Source of the DNA: DASXTB01 sp036505615
GTDB taxonomy: Bacteria; Acidobacteriota; UBA6911; JACQSX01
NCBI GenBank assembly: GCA_036505615.1
Contig: DASXTB010000047.1
Location: 1 to 8,306 of the forward strand
Direction of reading: 5' to 3'
Length of the DNA stretch: 8,306 nucleotides
The notes beneath the pieces are model-generated. The model was not told the origin of the DNA, made no database searches, and saw only the letters and a program-made list of their open reading frames with translations. Shown one piece after another: positions 1-7,728 of this stretch. Each line of letters opens with the position of its first letter. Within the stretch, counting starts at the first letter, position 1. Position numbers and translations under genes: made by a program.

Positions 1-79
1 GGGGGAGTGGGAGAGTAGGGGAGTGGGGGAGTGGGAGAGTAGGGGAGTGGGAGAGTGGGGGAGCAGGGGAGCGGGAGAC
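1..79. repeat. Octamer tandem array, left arm of a long inverted repeat
   Basis: From the window edge to base 79 the sequence is an almost pure 8-bp tandem array, consensus (T/C)RGGRGAG. Ten units can be phased; the first is cut by the window boundary. The commonest variants are TGGGAGAG, TAGGGGAG and TGGGGGAG. The plus strand carries many runs of three to five G, so G-quadruplex formation is possible there. The array is the left arm of an inverted repeat whose right arm is at 115-174. It is noncoding; a reading frame through it gives only low-complexity peptide. Confidence 0.95.
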
Positions 80-114
80 CTCCGCAGTTGGATCTTTCGC
101 GCCCAAATCTCATT

Positions 115-174
115 ATCTCCCACTCTCTCGCTCTCCTACTCACCCGCTCTCCCACTCACCCACTCTCCCACTCA
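115..174. repeat. Octamer tandem array, inverted right arm
   Basis: These bases hold the reverse complement of the left-arm octamer, in about seven units such as CTCTCCCA and CTCACCCA. In register, bases 21-78 face 116-173; by hand count 46 of 58 positions are Watson-Crick pairs and most of the rest are G-T or A-C. The enclosed loop is 79-115. The outer end includes the TGA stop codon (172-174) of the oxidoreductase gene, so the base of the stem is also the end of that gene. It may work as a 3'-end or transcript-stabilising structure, but there is no adjacent T-run of a classical intrinsic terminator. Confidence 0.93.
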
Positions 175-1803
175 ATGGTCCTTTAAGACTTCCCTCGCCG
201 CATTAAAGCCTGGAGCTCCCATGACCCCGCCCCCCGGGTGGGCGCCGGACCCGCACAGGTAAAGTCCGCGAATCGGGGTTCGATATTTTGCCCATCCTGC
301 CACAGGACGCATAAAGAACAATTGGTCCAGACTCATGTCTCCGTGAAAGATGTTCCCGCCAGTCAACCCAAACTGTTCTTCCAGATCCAGCGGAGACAAA
401 ACGTGACGATGTTCGATAATGTTTTTGAAATTGGGCGCATACTCGGAAATCAAGTCAATCACCCGGTCGGCATACACTTCCTTCAAGGCGTGCCACAATG
501 GCTTTCCGTCGCATCGCACCCGGTACGCCTGCCAGACTTTCTCCGCATCCAGCCTGTAGGGCGTGTACTGCAGGAAGATCGACATCAGGTGCTTGCCTTG
601 AGGAGCAATGGAATCGTCGTACAGCGTAGGAATGGTCATTTCCAGCATTGGCCGCGTTGACGGCACTCCATATTTTGCTTCGTCCCAGGCGCGTTCGATG
701 TACTCAACGGTGGGACAGATATGGATCGTCCCGCGGTGCTGCGGGCCCGGCATTTGGCCGGGAAAAGCCGAGAAATCAGGCAATCCGCTGAGAGCGAGGT
801 TTATCTTCATCGACGTTCCTTCCGCCCGGAACGACGACATCTCGCTGCGAAAATCGTCGGGAAGCGCAGCAGGCTCGATCAACTTCAGGAATGTCAGCCG
901 AGGATCGGCGTTCGACACCACAACTTTCGCGCTTAGCGACTCGCCGCTTTCCATCAGCACACCTGTGGCCCGTCCTCGCTGAATTTGAATCTTTGAAACC
1001 GGAGCTTCCGTTCGTATCTCCATTCCCAAGGCACGCGCGCTGGAAGCCATTGCCTGGGTGATTCCTCCCATGCCTCCCCGCACAAATCCCCACAATCCAC
1101 GAACGCCTCCGACTCCCCCCATGCAGTGGTGCAAGAGAACGTAGGCGGTGCCTGGCGATTGAGGACCTCCCCAAGTTCCGATTACTCCGTCTGTAGCCAG
1201 CGAGACCTTCAGTTCTTCTGACTCAAACCAGGATTCCAGAAAATCCTTCACGCTCTGCGTCATTACCTTCACCAGAAGGCGCATTCGCGAAGGTGACAGC
1301 CGCAGGGCCAGGCGCGCAAAACCAGCCGCCTTGATCAGGTCGTCTGGGCTGCGCGGAGGAATATTGAATGGCGTTTTCAGCAGTAGCGGCTCGATGAACT
1401 GAGCAAGCTTTGCCAGCTCCCACTCATAACGGGAGTAAACGGAGGCGTCCTTTGGTGAGAATTTGGAAATCTCAGCTTCGTTCTTCTTGGAGTCGCTCCA
1501 CAGCATCAGGTAACGACCGTCGGGGAAGGGCGCGAAATAAGCGGGGTCCTTCGGATAAACTTGATAGCCAAAGTCGCGCAGTCTCATGTCGGCGACGACT
1601 CGCTCTTGCAGCAGGCTGCAAAGATACGAAGCAACCGAGACGCGGTAGCCCGGAAACACTTCGTCGGTGGCGCACGCTCCTCCTACAATGTGGCGCCGCT
1701 CCAGTACCAGCACTTTCCACTTTGCCCGTGCCAGATAGAAAGCAGCCACCAGACCATTGTGGCCTGCGCCGATGATAATAGCGTCGTATTGAGGTCGCAC
1801 CAT
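172..1803 (-). CDS. FAD-dependent oxidoreductase, PYROXD2 / phytoene-dehydrogenase-related family
   Basis: This 543-residue flavoprotein probably catalyses an FAD-dependent oxidation or desaturation; the substrate cannot be read from sequence. The N-terminal dinucleotide-binding fold is clear: IIIGAGHNGLVAA at residues 9-21 (GxGxxG at 12-17) and the acidic end of the second strand at E35, followed by the usual GG (41-42). The C-terminal FAD signature LYLCGSGAHPGGGVMGAPG (514-532), with GGNIFHGDMSLDQLFFMRP (482-500) before it, is typical of the PYROXD2 branch of the phytoene-dehydrogenase-related group rather than true CrtI. I start at the ATG at 1803 because the GxGxxG motif follows within nine residues. 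The open frame extends 37 codons further upstream to a TTG, but those codons are only translated 7-bp repeats. The Shine-Dalgarno is weak (CTAGAG). The stop lies inside the octamer array. The cyclase gene is 246 bp upstream, across a repeat-filled gap, so co-transcription is doubtful. Confidence 0.9.
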   Translation of the reverse strand: MVRPQYDAIIIGAGHNGLVAAFYLARAKWKVLVLERRHIVGGACATDEVFPGYRVSVASYLCSLLQERVVADMRLRDFGYQVYPKDPAYFAPFPDGRYLMLWSDSKKNEAEISKFSPKDASVYSRYEWELAKLAQFIEPLLLKTPFNIPPRSPDDLIKAAGFARLALRLSPSRMRLLVKVMTQSVKDFLESWFESEELKVSLATDGVIGTWGGPQSPGTAYVLLHHCMGGVGGVRGLWGFVRGGMGGITQAMASSARALGMEIRTEAPVSKIQIQRGRATGVLMESGESLSAKVVVSNADPRLTFLKLIEPAALPDDFRSEMSSFRAEGTSMKINLALSGLPDFSAFPGQMPGPQHRGTIHICPTVEYIERAWDEAKYGVPSTRPMLEMTIPTLYDDSIAPQGKHLMSIFLQYTPYRLDAEKVWQAYRVRCDGKPLWHALKEVYADRVIDLISEYAPNFKNIIEHRHVLSPLDLEEQFGLTGGNIFHGDMSLDQLFFMRPVAGWAKYRTPIRGLYLCGSGAHPGGGVMGAPGFNAAREVLKDH

Positions 1804-1822
1804 CGCTCTAGCCCGGCTTTCG

Positions 1823-1927
1823 AAGGTCGAGAGTCCAAAGTCCAAGGTCGAAAGTCCAAGGTCGAAAGTCCAAAGTCGAAAGTCCAAAGTCGAAAGTCCA
1901 AAGTCGAAAGTCAATAGTCGAAAGTCG
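1823..1927. repeat. Heptamer tandem array (15 units), left arm of inverted repeat
   Basis: Fifteen consecutive 7-bp units can be phased without a gap from 1823 to 1927, consensus AAAGTCS. For much of the array AAAGTCC alternates with AAAGTCG, giving a 14-bp higher-order period. The proximal end lies about 20 bp upstream of the oxidoreductase ATG, so the array occupies that gene's leader or promoter region. On the minus strand it contains TTGACT, which resembles a -35 box, but no convincing -10 at the right distance. The frame is open on the minus strand and would encode repeats of the STLDFGL type, which I regard as noncoding. Confidence 0.95.
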
Positions 1928-1984
1928 ACAGCCCTAAGGAAGCATTCTCTAAATCGTTACGCGCACAAACTCCAGGTTTTGGCT
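1928..1984. other. Unique loop between the heptamer arms; possible promoter region
   Basis: This is non-repetitive, fairly AT-rich sequence between the two heptamer arms and upstream of the oxidoreductase. On the minus strand there are loose promoter-like hexamers (for example TTGTGC with an A/T-rich stretch after it), but no pair with good consensus and spacing. I see no gene here. Confidence 0.35.
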
Positions 1985-2032
1985 CGACTTTCGACATTGG
2001 ACTTTCGACCTTCGACTTCGACCTTCGACTTC
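1985..2032. repeat. Heptamer array, inverted right arm
   Basis: Seven units of the reverse-complement heptamer (CGACTTT, GGACTTT, CGACCTT and variants; one unit has lost a T) lie opposite to the 1823-1927 array. Bases 1917-1928 are perfectly complementary to 1984-1995. The in-register stem 1903-1928 with 1984-2009 has 23 of 26 Watson-Crick pairs by hand count, enclosing a loop of about 55 nt with ordinary sequence. It begins 18 bp after the cyclase stop codon and could act as a 3' structure for the signalling operon. Confidence 0.92.
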
Positions 2033-2049
2033 CCGCCTCCTGCCTTCCC

Positions 2050-4077
2050 TTACTTCGTCTCCAGCGCAAAGACGCCATCCCAGTCGGGGGCCGGGGGGAC
2101 TTGCAGAAAATGCTGGCAGCGCTTCAGGTAAGTGCCAGCCACGGGGTCATTGGGAAAGCGCTCCAGGTGTCTCAAGATCAGCGCGCAGGAACGATCCCAA
2201 TCCCGCTTCCAGTAGGATCTGATGATGGCATTGAACGATTCCACCAGGCCGCGCATCTTTTCCACTTCCGGATCTGCCAGCTCGCCCACCACTTCGTACA
2301 CATGCACGGGCTGCTCCTTCCCCACCACTCGAATGCAGTCGACCTCTCGCATTAGCATGTTGTCCCGCACCAGCGCCTCGGTGGATTCACTGATCAGGAT
2401 GGTGGTTCCGTAACCCTTGTTGGCTCCCTCCAGGCGCGAAGCCAGGTTTACGGCGTCTCCGATAACGGTGTATTCCATGCGCTCGGCGTGTCCCAGGTAG
2501 CCGGCCACCATGGTGCCGGAATTGATTCCAACGCGCGCCCGCATCGGCGCCATTCCATCAATGATCCGCTTCATTGCCAGCGCCGACTGGCAGGCCAGCA
2601 GCGCATGCTTGTCATTAGGCAAAGGCGCTCCCCAAATCGCCATAATGGCGTCACCGATGTACTTGTTGATCATCCCGTCCCGCTTCATGATTTCGTTTCC
2701 CATTCGGGTGAAATAATCATTCAGCATCGTGGCCAGTTCCTTGGGCGTGATCTTCTCGGAGATCTTGGAGAAACCTGCAATGTCGGAGAACAAGACCGTC
2801 GCTTCTACCTGCACTCCGCCAAGCTCGAGCTGATTGGGATTCTTGAGGATCTCATTCATGACCTGGACTGAAACCAGACCCTTCAGCGCTTGCCGGATAT
2901 GGGCCCTCTCCTTCTCGGTCGCCCAATACTGGTACAGAGTGTTCAATCCGAATACCATCAGCGTCACCACCAGCGGCTGCACCGTATAGACCCAGTGTCT
3001 CCAGTAAACAAAAAGCAGAGCCGCCATTACCTGCCACCAGATAACGAGCCCCAGGACAGTGAGGATCTTGGCCCGAAAAGAGTAAGAACCAAGGACGATC
3101 AAGGAAACCAAAATTGCCGGGACGATCAATAGGATCCAAGTTTCAAGAGGCGAAGACTGGCTGATGTAAGTACCGCGGATAAAGGAGTTCAAGACATTGG
3201 CGTGTATTTCCGCCCCGGGCATCTGAGCATCAACGGGGGTTGCAAACATATCAGCCTGCGTACCCGACGCAATATCTTGAACTGTCAGGGATCGGCCGAC
3301 AATCACCATCTTCCCCTGGAATATGTCCTTGGGCAAAGCTGTCTTGTATTCGAGCGCCTGGTAATAACTGATGGTTCGAATAGTGCGCGAGCTTCCCACA
3401 AAGTTAATCAGTATCTGTGGATCGTTCCCTTCCATCGAAACGATGGGGACTTTCGAAAAATCTAATTGGCCACCTATCTGGTAGAACATCTCCGCGCTCA
3501 GGCTCGATTCCCCATTAACAGAGACTCTGGCATGCCGCAGAATGGAATCGCCGTCGGGGTTCAGTATCACCCAACCCACTTTTGCCCCAGCCTGGACCAA
3601 AGGATCCATTGGTGGAACAGGAGTGGTCTGCGTAAACCGGGGATCCTTCACCACGTCAATTGTGGCTCCCAGAACGAGAGGAGCGCGGCTTTGGCGGATG
3701 GCTTTGGCAAGAGCCTGGTCTTCTTCCGCGGTACTAGCCTGGTCGAATACCACGTCGAAAGCAATCACGCGCGCACCCGCTTCGTTGAGCAATTGAATTA
3801 ATTTCGCGTGGACGCTTCGTGGCCAAGGCCACCGAAAGCCCGCGCTGTCAGCCAGCTGCTGTAGCGACGAGTCATCAATCGCAACAATGACAATGTCTTT
3901 GGGCGGCTCCACCGGGCCGCGAATCACCTTAAGCATGAAATCGTAGCTTCTTGTCTCCGTGGCATCCAGGATCGGGGTGTACTTGGACAACAGGCCGACG
4001 ATGGCAAAGGTGACGACCAGGAAAATCGCCGCCGCGACGTATTTCTTTCTCTCCGGAGTGCTGAGGTATTTCTTCAT
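2050..4077 (-). CDS. CHASE2-domain class III adenylate cyclase
   Basis: This 675-residue inner-membrane enzyme is predicted to make cAMP from ATP in response to a periplasmic signal. In order: membrane helix at about 13-30; periplasmic CHASE2 domain at about 36-305; three helices at about 311-330, 337-357 and 362-384; a linker; cyclase catalytic domain at about 420-595. Catalytic residues are intact: metal-binding D432 (FSDIAGFS) and D476 (KYIGDA), purine-specifying K472 with T537, and transition-state N544 and R548 (VNLASR). Lys/Thr is the IIIb-type adenylyl cyclase pairing; guanylyl cyclases carry Glu/Cys. Residues about 604-675 form a helical, TPR-like tail ending in the PPAPDWDGVFALETK segment often seen after such cyclases. 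The ATG overlaps the stop of the upstream FecR gene (ATGA, 4074-4077), so translation is probably coupled and the two proteins likely act together. CHASE2 ligands are unknown. Confidence 0.95.
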   Translation of the reverse strand: MKKYLSTPERKKYVAAAIFLVVTFAIVGLLSKYTPILDATETRSYDFMLKVIRGPVEPPKDIVIVAIDDSSLQQLADSAGFRWPWPRSVHAKLIQLLNEAGARVIAFDVVFDQASTAEEDQALAKAIRQSRAPLVLGATIDVVKDPRFTQTTPVPPMDPLVQAGAKVGWVILNPDGDSILRHARVSVNGESSLSAEMFYQIGGQLDFSKVPIVSMEGNDPQILINFVGSSRTIRTISYYQALEYKTALPKDIFQGKMVIVGRSLTVQDIASGTQADMFATPVDAQMPGAEIHANVLNSFIRGTYISQSSPLETWILLIVPAILVSLIVLGSYSFRAKILTVLGLVIWWQVMAALLFVYWRHWVYTVQPLVVTLMVFGLNTLYQYWATEKERAHIRQALKGLVSVQVMNEILKNPNQLELGGVQVEATVLFSDIAGFSKISEKITPKELATMLNDYFTRMGNEIMKRDGMINKYIGDAIMAIWGAPLPNDKHALLACQSALAMKRIIDGMAPMRARVGINSGTMVAGYLGHAERMEYTVIGDAVNLASRLEGANKGYGTTILISESTEALVRDNMLMREVDCIRVVGKEQPVHVYEVVGELADPEVEKMRGLVESFNAIIRSYWKRDWDRSCALILRHLERFPNDPVAGTYLKRCQHFLQVPPAPDWDGVFALETK

Positions 4078-7000
4078 CTTCCTCCTCTAAAGATCGGCCG
4101 GTCGGAGGCTAAATTAAATCGAAGCGTCACCAGAAGCTGGCGTCTCGGGACACGCGGATCAAGCGCCAGCGGGTCGGCCAGAAATTGGTAACGACGGTCG
4201 AATAAATTGGTCGCCTTGAAAGTAATCAACCCCAGCTTGCGCGGCATCTCGTAGGAAACTGACGCATCCGTGGTGAAAGCACTCACCAGAAGAGAACTAC
4301 CGCCGACCAAACCATGTTGATTGAGATACCTCTGCTGAATGTTGAAAAAGTAGCCATGCGGATCAACATAAAACAGGCCTACGCGTCCCTCATGGTCGTG
4401 TCTGATGGAACCAAAGACGCCGGTTGCCCCCCGCAGGTCCTGGCTGCGAGTTACGAAGTACTCCGGCACGAAAGCCAGGCGCTCAGTCAGGAATTGATTC
4501 AGAACTATTCCGCCTCCATAAGACCGGCTGAACAGATCAAAGGCGACCGGGGCCTGGTCTTCACTGAACGCGGAGGTCGCCGGTATGGTTCTCTTTTTCC
4601 AGAAGCCAGTGGTGCGAATAAAGCTGTTCTTCTCGTAGCGTTGGTCCCAACCCAGGTTATAGCTTGTGGTCTGGGTTAGCTCGAGGTCATTCTCGTTGAA
4701 CAAGAAGCCGTTGAGCTGTGTCGGAACCAGTCTCGCATCCTGGTGAGTTTGCAATGACCGCATTGCAGCGAACCTTAGAGTGGTCGAACTAAAAGGGTCA
4801 AACAAGAGTCCTGCATAGGGATTCCACTTTGAAATGGAGCGATCCACGTGATCCCGATCGTAAAACAGATTGTCGTGGTTTGACCAGTCGTAGTTGAGAC
4901 CAGCCGTCGCAATCAGTTTAGGATTAAAGGAATAGTCAGATTGAAGGAATGCAGTCTTGTAGCGGAGCTTGTTGTGCACACCATACAAACCTCTTATATC
5001 CTCCCCTACTCCTAGAATTTGTCCAAATTCGTGATCCAGTATTCGATACTGGGTTTCCTTGGTCCGTTTATCGTACTCGACCTGAAAATTATGTTCGCGC
5101 CCTTCGTAAATATCCACGCCGTACTTTAACTGGAATTTGGATACCTTAAGCAGATGCTCAGCCTGCAAGTTGAAAAACGCAAGCCGGTTGGATGTACGGT
5201 AATTCCAGATATCCCCGAGCGCGCGTACGTCAGGATCGTCAAATACCAGCTCAGATTTTTGCCCGGTAAAATAAAACACAAGATCCGAACCGGGTCGCGA
5301 TTGCAGATGATATCCAATCTCGGCCCGGTGCCTTCGAGTAAAACCACGGCGGTTGGGGTCGTTGTCCTCGCTGACCAGAAACCTCGAACCGTGGTCGCCG
5401 TCCCGCGACTGCAGGTTTGAGTAGGACAGCAACATATCGCTGTGCGGCGTGAGCGCGAACTTGAAAAAGGTGACCGCAGCATGATTGTGCGTATCGTCAT
5501 TGACAGGCCGAAATCCGTTGCTGTGATCACTAGTGACCGCCGAGCTGAAGGCAAAGCGAGAGGCCCCGCCGCTGGCAATCAAGGATTCGCCGTAACTGTC
5601 CAGGTTTCCAATTCGCCCTTCGCTGGTTTCATTCAATCGTGCTAGCTCAAACAATGTTGTGTAGTCGTTGAAGGCATTAAACGAGTTGACATTCACCGGC
5701 AGCAGCAACCGTGTCAGCAACAGCTCTCCGCCAGCCGCCAACGTTCGCCCCTTCAAGTTTAAGAACGTATTGGCAAGAAAGAGGTGGGCCGAGCTGTTTG
5801 CGGGATCAAAGAGGCCCGACTTGATCGCTTCGGCGTTGGCCCATTCTGAAAGCCCCAGGCGGTTGTATGTCTTCGCTAAATCCACGTTGCGCGTGGCGCG
5901 GTCTTCGTCCAGCACAAACCGGCTCCGGTACACGGCGCGGTTATCGTTCAGGCGAATAGACGTCAGGAAATTCTCCACGGCAACGCCGGGGCGATTCAGG
6001 TCGTTTTGAAAAATTCCCGAATAAAGATGAGGCGTCGGATCGCGCGGATCCAGGTCCATGGCTGCTTTCAAGGCCGTGAATGCCTGCTCGAACTTTCGCT
6101 CTTCGTAGAACGCCTTCCCCAGATAGCTCTGATAGAGAGAAAGCTGCGGCTCCAGAGTGGTGGCCAGCATCATCTCGGTCACCGCGTCTAATTCGCGTCC
6201 CTGGCGCATGTTGGCTATTCCCAGCCCCAGATGAGGCTCGCCTCGCGTGCTGTCCTGTAGGATAGAAGTTTCAAATTCGGTGCGCGCCTCGCTGGTCTTT
6301 GCCTGTCCCAGCAGAACGAACCCTAGAGTGGAATGCGCCGCTGCCTCCTGGGGAGCCGTCACCAGCGCCTGGCGGATCACTCTTTCGGCTTTGGCGCTGT
6401 CACCGGCGCCAAACAGCAGCTTTGCATACTGCACCTGAGCCTGGAGGAAACCGGGATCCAGCTCCAGCGCTTTCTCCGCAGATCCGGTGGCGGCGGGCAG
6501 ATCGAAGAAGCTCTGCTGCGCCAAACTCAAATTCAAATAAGCAGAGGGCGAATTGGAATTGGCAGCCAGCGCGCGCTGGGCCGCGGCGAGGGCTTGATTC
6601 TTGTCGTTCTGCGTCAGGTAAATATTGGAAATGAGCCCCTGCGCCAACATATAAGAGGAATCGCCGGGCGGTACGGTCTGAAGAATGGTGCGAGCACCGG
6701 CGACGTCGCCGGCCATTAAGTCCAGAGTCGCTTTCTGCAGCTTCAATCGAGCGTCATCCCCGGGATCCTGCACGTACTGGTAAGCCTGATCGAACTCGTT
6801 CAATCGATAATGCGCCAGCGACAGCCCGAGGCGCGTGCGCGCAGAACTGGCCGGAGCCTGAGCCAGCTCGTGCAGCGCGTCGCGAATTCGATTTTGTTCC
6901 AGAAGAATCCAGCCGCGCGTCTCCGCAGCCTCCGGCGACGCCACGCCCTCAAGAGCTTTCAAGGCTCCCTGGCTGTCTCCGGCATCGTGTCGAATCTGCG

Positions 7001-7721
7001 CCAGGCGCACCGGATCCGCTGCGGAAACAGTTGTTAAAGCTCCCTGCGCCTGAGAGACCGAGGCATAAATGAAAGGATAATCGCGCGGGCTGACCGAACC
7101 GGAATAGAACAACGTCCACTGCACCGCGTCGCGGGGATTTAAGATTACCGTCTTGGTAGGTGCCTGTCCCCTGCGCGCCCGGCCCTGCTCTCCGGCGTTG
7201 ACAAAAACAAATCCCAGATCGTTGCGGTAATCGACAGAGCCTTCGAGCACCGTCACGACCGATTCGCCGTCTAAGGCAACACGCAGGTCGAACTCGGTGC
7301 CTCGGATAGCGGCTGTCACGGTGGGAGTCCTTACACTGATAGCCGCCGGCGTTTTCTTGGAGCGCAGCCACGCCTCGCCGGATGACAGGTTCAAGATGCT
7401 CTGATCGGCCCGGGCGCCGGCCTGAGCAACGCGCACTAGCAGGTTGCTCGACTGTCGCACGGCAGCCAACTGCAGTTGCGTGTTGGCATTGAGCTTCAGT
7501 TGCGTCTCGTCGGCCAGAAGAATAACGGCGCGACTCTGAGGGCCGGTGCGAACAACGTCCCCTGCGTTCAGCACCTGACCATTGGCGGCAGGCGTGAATG
7601 GCTGGCTGCCTCGTTGGATATCGACGCGCCCCAGAGCACTCAACATCTTGCCGGCCACCTGCGCCAGACCTGTGGCAGACAAACAAAGAACTACGAACAG
7701 AACAACCGGAATTTTCCTCAC
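4074..7721 (-). CDS. FecR-TPR-outer-membrane beta-barrel protein
   Basis: This 1215-residue exported protein begins with a signal peptide (residues 1-20, ending ATGLA before Q21). A FecR domain spans about 28-205 with the core motif AAIRGTEFDLRV at 137-148. About ten TPR-like helical hairpins follow at 240-600, the clearest being ALELDPGFLQAQ (418-429) and AMDLDPRDPTPH (554-565). From about 700 to the end the sequence alternates in short amphipathic strands as outer-membrane barrels do. The KATNLFDRRYQF motif at 1169-1180 and final strand LLVTLRFNLA at 1196-1205 resemble the end of TonB-dependent receptors. I see no plug domain or TonB box. The start is GTG at 7719-7721, weak GAGAG 7 nt upstream, in-frame stop at 7743-7745. 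A TPR-barrel exopolysaccharide porin (PgaA/BcsC type) is the main alternative. It is the first gene of a pair with the cyclase and probably its outer-membrane and periplasmic partner. Confidence 0.88.
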   Translation of the reverse strand: MRKIPVVLFVVLCLSATGLAQVAGKMLSALGRVDIQRGSQPFTPAANGQVLNAGDVVRTGPQSRAVILLADETQLKLNANTQLQLAAVRQSSNLLVRVAQAGARADQSILNLSSGEAWLRSKKTPAAISVRTPTVTAAIRGTEFDLRVALDGESVVTVLEGSVDYRNDLGFVFVNAGEQGRARRGQAPTKTVILNPRDAVQWTLFYSGSVSPRDYPFIYASVSQAQGALTTVSAADPVRLAQIRHDAGDSQGALKALEGVASPEAAETRGWILLEQNRIRDALHELAQAPASSARTRLGLSLAHYRLNEFDQAYQYVQDPGDDARLKLQKATLDLMAGDVAGARTILQTVPPGDSSYMLAQGLISNIYLTQNDKNQALAAAQRALAANSNSPSAYLNLSLAQQSFFDLPAATGSAEKALELDPGFLQAQVQYAKLLFGAGDSAKAERVIRQALVTAPQEAAAHSTLGFVLLGQAKTSEARTEFETSILQDSTRGEPHLGLGIANMRQGRELDAVTEMMLATTLEPQLSLYQSYLGKAFYEERKFEQAFTALKAAMDLDPRDPTPHLYSGIFQNDLNRPGVAVENFLTSIRLNDNRAVYRSRFVLDEDRATRNVDLAKTYNRLGLSEWANAEAIKSGLFDPANSSAHLFLANTFLNLKGRTLAAGGELLLTRLLLPVNVNSFNAFNDYTTLFELARLNETSEGRIGNLDSYGESLIASGGASRFAFSSAVTSDHSNGFRPVNDDTHNHAAVTFFKFALTPHSDMLLSYSNLQSRDGDHGSRFLVSEDNDPNRRGFTRRHRAEIGYHLQSRPGSDLVFYFTGQKSELVFDDPDVRALGDIWNYRTSNRLAFFNLQAEHLLKVSKFQLKYGVDIYEGREHNFQVEYDKRTKETQYRILDHEFGQILGVGEDIRGLYGVHNKLRYKTAFLQSDYSFNPKLIATAGLNYDWSNHDNLFYDRDHVDRSISKWNPYAGLLFDPFSSTTLRFAAMRSLQTHQDARLVPTQLNGFLFNENDLELTQTTSYNLGWDQRYEKNSFIRTTGFWKKRTIPATSAFSEDQAPVAFDLFSRSYGGGIVLNQFLTERLAFVPEYFVTRSQDLRGATGVFGSIRHDHEGRVGLFYVDPHGYFFNIQQRYLNQHGLVGGSSLLVSAFTTDASVSYEMPRKLGLITFKATNLFDRRYQFLADPLALDPRVPRRQLLVTLRFNLASDRPIFRGGR
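4078..4090 (-). promoter_or_regulatory. Ribosome-binding site of the cyclase gene
   Basis: On the minus strand TTAGAGGAGGAAG directly precedes the cyclase ATG. It gives two overlapping GAGG registers, 3 to 6 nt from the start. The site lies within the last codons of the upstream gene, supports the start at 4077, and fits reinitiation or coupling through the ATGA overlap. Confidence 0.8.
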
Positions 7722-7728
7722 GAATTTT

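Noticed and set aside
238..660. Plus-strand open frame antisense to the oxidoreductase
   Set aside because: It is the complement of the conserved C-terminal FAD-binding part and has no domain character; a shadow of the GC-rich coding strand.
172..1803. Phytoene desaturase in a carotenoid pathway
   Set aside because: The fold and general family fit, but the C-terminal signature is of the PYROXD2 type and no carotenoid gene (CrtB, CrtE, CrtY) is nearby.
1823..2032. CRISPR array
   Set aside because: The units are 7 bp with no spacers between them and no cas genes are present.
4074..7721. Classical FecIRA iron-citrate regulation
   Set aside because: There is a FecR domain and a barrel, but no ECF sigma factor, no cytoplasmic anti-sigma segment and no plug or N-terminal signalling domain of a FecA-type receptor.
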